From assembly GCA_036351435.1 (NCBI GenBank), contig JAZBPA010000124.1, positions 1 to 5,190 of the forward strand: 5,190 nucleotides of DNA. Reading direction: 5' to 3'. The position numbers and the translations under genes were made by a program. Below the pieces are notes generated by a model, which was given only the letters and a program-made list of their open reading frames with translations, ran no database searches and was not told the DNA's origin. Shown piece after piece: positions 1 to 5,151 of this stretch (position 1 is its first letter; the number at the start of each line of letters is the position of its first letter). Source of the DNA: JAAUQA01 sp036351435. GTDB lineage: Bacteria; Pseudomonadota; Gammaproteobacteria; Competibacterales; Competibacteraceae.

Positions 1-84
1 ACGATCAAGGCGACGAAACGACGCTATCTAACGCTGATCGTGGCTATTGAGGCTATTGAGGCTAAGACGTCAGGCGAAGAATAA
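1..84 (+). CDS. Possible 3' end of an upstream gene (partial, unidentified)
   Basis: The first reading frame is open from the window edge and runs 27 codons to a TAA at 82-84. The visible tail has a basic stretch (KATKRRYL), then a hydrophobic and acidic segment (LIVAIEAIEA), and ends in SGEE, as the C-terminus of a soluble protein might. The other two forward frames close earlier, at 29-31 and 48-50, so this is the longest candidate but not a proven gene. Part of it is a 9-base direct repeat that produces the AIEAIEA peptide. I do not recognise a family. ParA or another replicon gene could precede parB, but nothing visible shows that. The gene would be co-oriented with the cassette and separated from parB by 222 bases. 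Confidence 0.3.
   Translation, partial: TIKATKRRYLTLIVAIEAIEAKTSGEE
42..59 (+). repeat. Two perfect 9-bp tandem repeats
   Basis: The unit GGCTATTGA occurs twice head to tail, followed by a partial third copy (GGCTA at 60-64). Because the unit is a multiple of three it keeps the putative upstream frame open and duplicates the residues Ala-Ile-Glu. It is probably a small slippage duplication. An iteron-like array would need more copies than are seen here. Confidence 0.6.
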
Positions 85-146
85 GACGCACAAGTGTCAG
101 TATCCTCCCATTATCTAGCCAAAACAACCCAGAAAAGCCACGGCAA

Positions 147-156
147 ATTGGCCAAT
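147..156. promoter_or_regulatory. Palindrome ATTGGCCAAT, possible operator
   Basis: A perfect 10-base dyad lies about 150 bases upstream of the parB start, and a related half-palindrome (TTGCCAAT) sits 13 bases further on. KorB-like ParB proteins and their partners often bind dyads upstream of their own operon, so an operator or centromere-like site here is plausible. It matches neither the canonical chromosomal parS nor the KorB operator. A single 10-base palindrome can occur by chance. Confidence 0.25.
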
Positions 157-296
157 AAAAACGTCTACTTGCCAATCGTATTCTCACAAATTTCACTGGT
201 TAACTCTTCTGAACGGCGCCTGGACAACAGCCGATATACCCTTGCGCAATACCCAACCGGGGTTAGCGTGAAATCGTTCCTTTGGATTCCACCCCC

Positions 297-302
297 GGAG
301 GT
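297..302 (+). promoter_or_regulatory. Strong ribosome binding site that fixes the parB start
   Basis: GGAGGT is a near-perfect complement of the 16S rRNA 3' end and lies four bases before the ATG at 307. No comparable site precedes the in-frame GTG codons at 94 or 268. This decides the start in favour of 307. Confidence 0.85.
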
Positions 303-306
303 CCGC

Positions 307-2040
307 ATGAATGCCCCGACTGTCACATCATCCCCGGCTGATACCCTCGAAGATCATCAACTGGAGTATTTGCCGCTGGCTGCGATCAGCGCCCAACCCA
401 ATTTCAATCCCCGTACCTTTTTCGCCGATGCCGAGTTTCGCGAACTGGTCGCTTCGATCAAAACCCACGGCGTTTTACAACCCATCGTCGTGCGCCCCCA
501 AACCAACGATCCCACCCGGTATTGGCTGATTGCTGGTGAACGGCGCTGGCGGGCTGCCAGCGAGGCCGGATTGGAGGACATCCCGGCAGTCGTGCGTCAC
601 GTCGATGAGCGCACAGCGTTTCTATTAGCGTCAATTGAGAATACGCAACGCGCCGACATCTCCTCGGCTGAAGAAGCCCAGGCTGCAAGGCGAGTGCTGG
701 ATGGTTGCGAAAGCGACCAGGCCGAAGCGATCAAAATGCTGGGTTGGTCCGAAAGCAAATTCAAGGCTCGCCTCCTGCTGCTGCACGCTACGCCGGATGT
801 CTTGCGAGCCCTCACCGAACGCCGAATCAAACTCGGCCACGCGGAATTATTGGCCGGTTTACCTACTGAGACTCAGGCGGGCACACTCGCCAAGATCATC
901 GAACAAGCCATTTCAGTCAGTGATCTGAAAGCCCGCATTGGCGGATTTGCATTGGATTTGGCTAAGGCCATTTTCGATAAAACCGAGTGTCTGACCTGTC
1001 CCCATAATTCCAGTCTGCAAGCCAGTCTGTTCCAGGAAACCATTACTGAAGGCCGGTGCCAGAACCGCGCCTGCTTTCAGGGCAAAACCCAAACTGCATT
1101 GGATGCCCGCAAACAGGTACTGGCCCAGGACTACCCCGTGGTGTTTTTCGATACCGAGAAAGCTCCCGAAACCTATACCGTCCTTGCCAAACAGGGCGAC
1201 CAAGGCGTAGGCGAGGCACAGTTCGCCGCCTGTCAGGGTTGTGCCCATCATGGTGCATTGCTCAACACCGCACCCGGACGGGAAGGACAGGTGCTGGGCG
1301 GACTCTGTTTCAATCTCCCTTGTAATGCCAAGATGGTCAAAGGGCATCAGGCAGAAGGTAAGCCCGCATCCCCCACAGCGCAGCAGTCATCGACAGCGGC
1401 CCAACCGGGCACGGCCAAATCGTCACAGGCCGTGGGGGCTGCACAACCCAAGGGAGTCATCGAAGCGGTCGATGCGTTCTTCCGTGCCACGGTAACCCAA
1501 CGCCTGGACAACGATGCTGATCTCGCCCGCGCCTATATTCTGTATGCGGTACTCAAGGATGCCGGATTCCCAGCGCAAATTATGGAATCGGCCAAGCTGG
1601 GTGCGCTCGCAGGTCGCGCGCGGTTGGTTCCCGCACTGTATGCCCTGGATGCCACTGCCAAGGCCAGTGTGATGCAGGAAGCCGTTGCGTATATCGCCGG
1701 TCATAAAAGTGAGGGGGATCACAGCGGGGAAATGGTCAAGACAGCCGTGGCAATGGTCGCCGCCACGAAAACTCCGCTCAGTGGCCAATTTATCCTGGAT
1801 GACACCTTCCTCAAGGCGCACACCAAGGCAGGGATCACGGCGCTACTCAGCGAGGCTCCTGAACAAGGCCCGAGTTTCCGTGACTGGTGGAACCAGCAAC
1901 AGTCGGACTCGGCAGCGTTTCAGAAGCTCACCAATAGGCCCAAGGACGACCTGATCCAAGCCGTGTTGAGCAGCCGCTTCGATTTCAGCACGTTTGTCCC
2001 GCAGTGTGTCAGCCAACGGCTGGCGGTATCCAGTAAATAG
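307..2040 (+). CDS. PRTRC system ParB-family protein
   Basis: This 577-residue protein is the ParB-related member of the PRTRC cassette. Residues 20-115 form a ParB/Srx-like N-terminal domain: an LEYLPLAAI start, NPR at 34-36, GVLQPIVVRP at 55-64 and YWLIAGERRWRAA at 72-84. The GERR motif is the CTP/nucleotide-contacting box of ParB proteins. Residues about 116-215 are helical, with a KorB/ParB-like helix-turn-helix (AIKMLGWSESKFKARL at 141-156) and the ALLAGLP-type helix after it. Unlike ordinary ParB, two four-cysteine modules follow: C228/C231/C251/C256 and C309/C312/C334/C339, each CX2C-X19 or X21-CX4C, probably zinc-binding. A low-complexity Ala/Gln/Ser/Pro linker (about 346-381) leads to a helical C-terminal domain (382-577). 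The length is well above that of plasmid ParB (about 300) and fits the PRTRC type. The role is inferred as DNA binding, with the target site unknown. No parA is visible in the window. The PRTRC ParB call is firm because genes E, C, F and B follow in the usual order. Confidence 0.92.
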   Translation: MNAPTVTSSPADTLEDHQLEYLPLAAISAQPNFNPRTFFADAEFRELVASIKTHGVLQPIVVRPQTNDPTRYWLIAGERRWRAASEAGLEDIPAVVRHVDERTAFLLASIENTQRADISSAEEAQAARRVLDGCESDQAEAIKMLGWSESKFKARLLLLHATPDVLRALTERRIKLGHAELLAGLPTETQAGTLAKIIEQAISVSDLKARIGGFALDLAKAIFDKTECLTCPHNSSLQASLFQETITEGRCQNRACFQGKTQTALDARKQVLAQDYPVVFFDTEKAPETYTVLAKQGDQGVGEAQFAACQGCAHHGALLNTAPGREGQVLGGLCFNLPCNAKMVKGHQAEGKPASPTAQQSSTAAQPGTAKSSQAVGAAQPKGVIEAVDAFFRATVTQRLDNDADLARAYILYAVLKDAGFPAQIMESAKLGALAGRARLVPALYALDATAKASVMQEAVAYIAGHKSEGDHSGEMVKTAVAMVAATKTPLSGQFILDDTFLKAHTKAGITALLSEAPEQGPSFRDWWNQQQSDSAAFQKLTNRPKDDLIQAVLSSRFDFSTFVPQCVSQRLAVSSK

Positions 2041-2050
2041 CAGCTTGCGC

Positions 2051-2063
2051 CGGTTGCGAACCG
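2051..2063. repeat. Small GC-rich inverted repeat after parB
   Basis: CGGTT-GCG-AACCG forms a perfect 5-bp stem with a 3-base loop, 10 bases after the parB stop codon. There is no T tract behind it, so it is not a standard intrinsic terminator. It could be an operator dyad or an mRNA processing or stability element between parB and gene E, or it may be chance. Confidence 0.35.
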
Positions 2064-2128
2064 TGTGATGCTGATTTCAGGCGATACGACTTCCGGCCCT
2101 GTACCGCCTCACCCCCTGCTGATTACCC

Positions 2129-2134
2129 AGGAGA
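2129..2134 (+). promoter_or_regulatory. Ribosome binding site of gene E
   Basis: AGGAGA lies seven bases before the ATG at 2142 and supports that start for protein E. The rest of the 101-base gap (2041-2141) shows no convincing promoter. Confidence 0.75.
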
Positions 2135-2141
2135 CGTTCCA

Positions 2142-2624
2142 ATGGCACTGTTTTCCGACCTGTTTAAGCAAATCCTCGGCCCCACCGAGCAGGTGCAATT
2201 TACTGTCAGTAAGAACGCTGATGGCACGCTGACGGCACTAATTACGCCGTTACTCAAGCAAGCGCCGAACTCGTTGAGCGACGAACTGGCGCAAATTCGC
2301 GCCAGTCTGGCACGGCCCGCGCGGATGATGGCCGACGCCGCGACGCTGGATAGGGATTTCCCTGTGCTGTTGCGTAAATTTACCGAGACCCGCTCCATCC
2401 TGGTGGAAAGTCTGACGGACCTGGAATCCCTGGAGGAAGCCGCCCGCCAGGCACAAGCCAAGGTCCATAAGGCCCGCGCCAAATCGTCAGCCAAACCGGC
2501 CTTGCCCGAACCGACAACCGAGCCGGACACGACAACCAATCCTGCTACAACCACGAATGTGGAAACGGGCACCGCAATCCCACCGACCGCTCCAGCCGAA
2601 GGCAATCCCGACAGTTTGTTCTAA
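2142..2624 (+). CDS. PRTRC system protein E
   Basis: This 160-residue protein has unknown biochemical function and is recognised as cassette protein E by position and sequence pattern. Residues 1-45 hold a short amphipathic start (LFSDLFKQIL) and a beta-rich stretch, QVQFTVSKNADGTLTALI then TPLLK, typical of the family. Residues 46-75 are helical. Residues 76-115 (RKFTETRS...QAQAKVHKARAK) are predicted to be a long charged helix, possibly a coiled coil. From about 116 the chain is a disordered Pro/Thr/Ala/Glu-rich tail ending in NPDSLF. There is no signal peptide or membrane segment and no cysteine, so it is probably a cytosolic adaptor or scaffold rather than an enzyme; this is inference. 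It follows parB by 101 bases and precedes gene C by 15, suggesting co-transcription with C. Confidence 0.85.
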   Translation: MALFSDLFKQILGPTEQVQFTVSKNADGTLTALITPLLKQAPNSLSDELAQIRASLARPARMMADAATLDRDFPVLLRKFTETRSILVESLTDLESLEEAARQAQAKVHKARAKSSAKPALPEPTTEPDTTTNPATTTNVETGTAIPPTAPAEGNPDSLF

Positions 2625-2626
2625 CC

Positions 2627-2631
2627 GGAGA
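2627..2631 (+). promoter_or_regulatory. Ribosome binding site of gene C
   Basis: GGAGA lies eight bases before the ATG at 2640, in the 15-base gap after gene E. It supports translation from that ATG. Confidence 0.7.
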
Positions 2632-2639
2632 ATACGACG

Positions 2640-2849
2640 ATGACCGACATCACCACCCCGCAGCGTGTTTTTAAAATGGGTTCCGTGCGTTTGGTCGATC
2701 CCGATCCCAGACTACCCCCTGAACAAGCCGTGCGGCTTTACGCCCCCAATTATCCCCATCTGGCCACGGCTACCCTATCCGGCCCTGAGCAGGTACAGGA
2801 TGAATTGGTATGGACAGTGGAAAAACCGACGGTAAAAACCAAAGGCTGA
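2640..2849 (+). CDS. PRTRC system protein C, ubiquitin-like beta-grasp protein
   Basis: This 69-residue protein is the predicted ubiquitin-like modifier of the cassette; the family corresponds to what is called prokaryotic ubiquitin (Prok_Ub). The pattern is a first strand (RVFKMGSVRL, 9-18), the turn DPDP at 20-23, a helix entering LYAPNYP at 33-39, a strand-turn TATLSGPE at 43-50, and a last strand DELVWTVEK at 54-62. That order suits a compact beta-grasp fold. The C-terminus is a short flexible tail, PTVKTKG, ending in a single glycine directly before the TGA. Ubiquitin-type proteins are adenylated and conjugated through a C-terminal glycine, so the tail could be used as made, without proteolytic trimming. 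There is no GG pair and no cysteine. The gene lies immediately upstream of a small ORF (3 bases). Family assignment is firm; modifier activity is inference. Confidence 0.9.
   Translation: MTDITTPQRVFKMGSVRLVDPDPRLPPEQAVRLYAPNYPHLATATLSGPEQVQDELVWTVEKPTVKTKG
2841..2845 (+). promoter_or_regulatory. Ribosome binding site of the small ORF, inside the end of gene C
   Basis: AAAGG lies seven bases before the ATG at 2853 and overlaps the last two codons of gene C. This arrangement allows translational coupling and is the main support for the ORF at 2853 being translated. Confidence 0.5.
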
Positions 2850-2852
2850 ACG

Positions 2853-3125
2853 ATGGCTCAACAAACTGAGCTACTGTCCCGCACTCCGCTGGAGAGGCTG
2901 CTGCATTGGGCGTCACAGGACGACGCCACACTGTACGAGCAAGACGCTATCAACACTGAGCCAGCGGATTCAGAATCACCTGTCGCTCTCGACGCTGCTA
3001 TCGTCTTATCGAGATCACAATGCCACGTACTCACCACCTTGCTCAATCCTCCCTCCCGGCAGCGGCGGCTTTCGGCTCATCCCAACCCATCGAGACTTCC
3101 ACCCTTATGGCTACCGCCCGCTTGA
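2853..3125 (+). CDS. Small hypothetical protein between PRTRC C and F
   Basis: This 90-residue ORF belongs to no family I recognise. It begins 3 bases after the gene C stop with a reasonable AAAGG ribosome site and runs through the start of protein F, overlapping it by 106 bases in another frame. Residues 1-56, before the overlap, look like a genuine protein: a helix TPLERLLHWAS at 11-21, then an acidic segment (QDDATLYEQDAINTEPADSES) and ALDAAIVLS. Residues about 65-90 turn abruptly to Pro/Arg/Ser (NPPSRQRRL, LPPLWLPPA), as an out-of-frame read of gene F would. Three explanations fit: an extra small cassette gene, the original N-terminus of F displaced by a frameshift, or a translated leader that couples F to C. 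No stop-free F frame exists upstream of 2960, so F itself cannot extend this far without a frame change. Confidence 0.45.
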   Translation: MAQQTELLSRTPLERLLHWASQDDATLYEQDAINTEPADSESPVALDAAIVLSRSQCHVLTTLLNPPSRQRRLSAHPNPSRLPPLWLPPA

Positions 3126-4336
3126 ATCCCGCACTGGCCTGGAGCCAGCCACCGCGTTTTGCCGAGGATGCCTTATCAACGATCCATGCAGCGTCTCTGG
3201 AACAGGATGCCCGGTCGTTCATGGATGACGAACGGCGACTGATCGGTGATCTGGTGGCCTGTGCGGTGCAGGATGGTACGATTCCCAATGAGATATTACA
3301 GGCGGCGCTCGATGATCCCCATCCTTATCTGGCACTTTACCGTGTAATCCGGGGAGCCTTGCTGCGCTGGTGTGACGACCTGAACCGCACAGTCCAACGA
3401 TACGCACGCCATACAGACGACGCGCAGGCATCGGACCAGGCCATGTTTCACTTGGAACTCGTCACAGGTTTTGACTCCGAGGAAGCGGAGCATAACGGGG
3501 CAGGCGTGACCAGTCAGTTACGCATCAGCATGGGCTATTACTTCGCCTATGCTTTCACGCTGGATGATTTGCCGCTACCCCTTGCCCAGGCCGTTTTTGA
3601 AGCATTACGACTGCTGGCGGCCATCGGCGAAGTGATGCTGCCAGACGATTTGTATAGGGTCACGGATTGGGCAACCGAGGAACTGCTGGATTTGCACCAG
3701 CGGCTGGAAGCCGTGGGGGCAACTACCGATCCCAACCAGGCACGACAGTTATTGTGGGACTGGCAGGACATCGATTATTGGGGCGTAGAAACCGAGCAGG
3801 ACATGGCCAACCTGTTGTCACGCATGGCCGCTTTGAACACGCCGTCGCCCGAATGGATGACTCCCCAACCGCTGGCTGACGGTCGTTGCCAGTGCGCCGC
3901 TGCGTTGCTGCGCACACAATGGTTATGGCGTCATACTGATCCGGTATTGTACAAGCACCCCTGGAGCCGGTTTGTACGCCTTACCGCTTTGGCGATACGG
4001 CGTTTCACTCGCGGCGAAGCGGAGAACGCCTATCGACGCTTGGAAGGCTGGCACGCCGAGGAAGAAATGCCATTGGGTTATGGCCGATTGATCGGTTTTG
4101 GGTTGCCTTGGGAGGAAGCCCATTGGCAGGCGTTGGATGAAATGCTGATGCAAGGCGGTGAGGAACCGGCGTTGCGGTTGCGCCTGCAACCCACGCTATG
4201 GCCCCAAGTCCGCCGGTATCTGGAAAGGTTTGCTACTGCACAGGGGTTGCTGTTTCTGGCGCAGCATATCGATACCCAAGTGCAGGCTGGTCGCGATGCT
4301 TGCGCCAATGCCGTTCCGTGCGAGGCTGATTCTTAA
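3020..4336 (+). CDS. PRTRC system protein F
   Basis: This 438-residue cytosolic protein has unknown biochemical function and is assigned as cassette protein F from its place between C and B and from motifs I associate with the family: a DYWG[VG]E.E segment (252-258, DYWGVET) in the middle and a GYGRLIGFG segment (353-361) near the C-terminal third, followed by WEEAHWQALDEML. The protein is largely helical and rich in Trp and acidic residues, with no membrane segment or signal peptide. Cys290 and Cys292 form an isolated CxC. The start is uncertain. ATG 3020 has only a weak GAG six bases upstream; the in-frame ATG at 3107 (Met30) has no ribosome site, but residues 1-30 look poorly ordered (SSLPAAAAFGSSQ). 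Translation may depend on coupling to the small ORF that overlaps it. Gene B follows after 28 bases. Confidence 0.75.
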   Translation: MPRTHHLAQSSLPAAAAFGSSQPIETSTLMATARLNPALAWSQPPRFAEDALSTIHAASLEQDARSFMDDERRLIGDLVACAVQDGTIPNEILQAALDDPHPYLALYRVIRGALLRWCDDLNRTVQRYARHTDDAQASDQAMFHLELVTGFDSEEAEHNGAGVTSQLRISMGYYFAYAFTLDDLPLPLAQAVFEALRLLAAIGEVMLPDDLYRVTDWATEELLDLHQRLEAVGATTDPNQARQLLWDWQDIDYWGVETEQDMANLLSRMAALNTPSPEWMTPQPLADGRCQCAAALLRTQWLWRHTDPVLYKHPWSRFVRLTALAIRRFTRGEAENAYRRLEGWHAEEEMPLGYGRLIGFGLPWEEAHWQALDEMLMQGGEEPALRLRLQPTLWPQVRRYLERFATAQGLLFLAQHIDTQVQAGRDACANAVPCEADS

Positions 4337-4351
4337 GTGATGCAGACCGCC

Positions 4352-4357
4352 GAGAGA
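4352..4357 (+). promoter_or_regulatory. Ribosome binding site of gene B
   Basis: GAGAGA lies seven bases before the ATG at 4365, in the 28-base gap after gene F. It is a moderate site that supports that start. Confidence 0.55.
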
Positions 4358-4364
4358 ACTTTCG

Positions 4365-5147
4365 ATGAATACGTTCAAGCCAGCACTGGTAACCCCTGAA
4401 GCACCACGTCCTTATGCGGCATTGGTTTTTTTTCGGGCTAAGCACGCCGACCGCGAATCGGCGCTCGTTACCCGCCATCCTGTGCATTTGAGTGACCAGG
4501 GGCCGGTGATTGGTGCAGGGCAGGTATTTGGCGCAAAAGACCAAGAGGAATTGGTGGCGATTCTGCAAAACCGCTTGCGCGAGACGCAGCAGGCCGCGCT
4601 GATACCCCCCACGGTACTGGCAATGGGGGATCGCTACGCTTTGTGGGTCATGCCCGGTAAGCAACGACCTTTGCCGATCCGGGCTGGTGATCGCCGGTTT
4701 TCGCTCACGGTGCCGTGGCCCACGTTACTGGTAGGCATCAGTGAACGCGGCTTGTACGTGGCGGCATTGGCCAGTACCCGCAGGCCCACCGAACGCACCT
4801 GGCTGTTTAATGCCCCACTGATGAATGTCAACGGGCGGGGTCATGTCTGTACCGGCAGCGCCGATCTGCCCAACAATGTCACGTTGGCGACGTTGCCCGC
4901 TTGGGAAGCGGTGATAACCCATACCTTTTTCACCCACGTCAACCACAGTAAAACCTTGCGCTTGACCAGGCCAAGTGCTCGCCAGGGGGCAACCCGCCCG
5001 GCGACCTCAACGTCTGATGTCAGCACGACCGCGCATGTTCGCTTTTGGCAGCGGCTAGCCAGGGAAGGTGCGACCCGTTTCCCCAAGGAGGCATTGGTAC
5101 CCATGCAGCAAACGGTGGGCGACTTCCTGCGCCGGTTGCTAAGGTAA
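4365..5147 (+). CDS. PRTRC system protein B, E2-like (prokaryotic E2 family D)
   Basis: This 260-residue protein belongs to the cassette family treated as ubiquitin-conjugating (E2)-like. N-terminal strands (ALVFFRAKH, 19-27, then HPVHLSDQGPVIGAG) lead to a helix (KDQEELVAILQNRL, 58-71), PPTVLAMGDRYALWVMP at 81-97, and a strand-rich core, PWPTLLVGISERGLYVAAL (117-135). The signature follows: FNAPLMNVNGRGHVCTGS (148-165), in which Cys162 is the only cysteine of the protein and sits where E2 enzymes carry the thioester cysteine. After it come LPAWEAVITHTFFTHVNH (177-194), the conserved W..AF..SYFTH-type helix of the family, and a C-terminal FWQRL...FPKEALVPMQQTVGDFL. Residues about 200-225 are a Ser/Thr/Arg-rich low-complexity insertion. 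Its predicted partners are the ubiquitin-like protein C upstream and a ThiF/E1 protein expected downstream. The family call is strong; conjugating activity is inferred and untested. Confidence 0.93.
   Translation: MNTFKPALVTPEAPRPYAALVFFRAKHADRESALVTRHPVHLSDQGPVIGAGQVFGAKDQEELVAILQNRLRETQQAALIPPTVLAMGDRYALWVMPGKQRPLPIRAGDRRFSLTVPWPTLLVGISERGLYVAALASTRRPTERTWLFNAPLMNVNGRGHVCTGSADLPNNVTLATLPAWEAVITHTFFTHVNHSKTLRLTRPSARQGATRPATSTSDVSTTAHVRFWQRLAREGATRFPKEALVPMQQTVGDFLRRLLR
5141..5144 (+). promoter_or_regulatory. Ribosome binding site of gene A, at the end of gene B
   Basis: AAGG lies seven bases before the ATG at 5152 and overlaps the last codons of gene B. This supports the start of protein A and translational coupling with B. 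Confidence 0.5.
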
Positions 5148-5151
5148 CGGT

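Larger units (their letters stand above)
85..306. other. Leader between upstream gene and parB
   Basis: This 222-base stretch precedes the parB start. An in-frame GTG at 94 would extend parB by 71 codons, but no Shine-Dalgarno sequence lies before it and the extension does not look like a ParB N-terminus. The first part (about 100-200) is visibly richer in A and T than the genes, as promoter regions often are. It contains a perfect 10-base palindrome (147-156), a second half of similar sequence (TTGCCAAT at 169-176), TTGCGCAA at 242-249 and AACCGGGGTT at 255-264. TGGACA at 221-226 resembles a -35 box, but no well-spaced -10 box follows. I could not assign a promoter with confidence. Confidence 0.55.

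Noticed and set aside
94..306. A GTG start at 94 giving a 648-residue ParB
   Set aside because: No ribosome site precedes it, the added 71 residues do not resemble a ParB N-terminus, and a strong GGAGGT stands before the ATG at 307.
913..1347. A 144-residue open frame on the minus strand opposite parB
   Set aside because: It lies wholly opposite the cysteine-module region of a well-supported gene, has no recognisable domain and no supporting context.
2051..2063. The hairpin after parB as a transcription terminator
   Set aside because: The stem is only 5 bp and no T run follows.
2123..2605. A 160-residue minus-strand frame opposite gene E
   Set aside because: It mirrors almost exactly the length of E; its Val/Gly/Ser-rich start is the reverse complement of the Thr/Pro-rich tail of E, so it is a composition shadow.
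4426..4440. T8 tract as an intrinsic terminator
   Set aside because: No GC-rich stem directly precedes it and it lies inside gene B.
4233..4664. A 143-residue minus-strand frame across the F-B junction
   Set aside because: It is opposite two supported genes and has no family signature.
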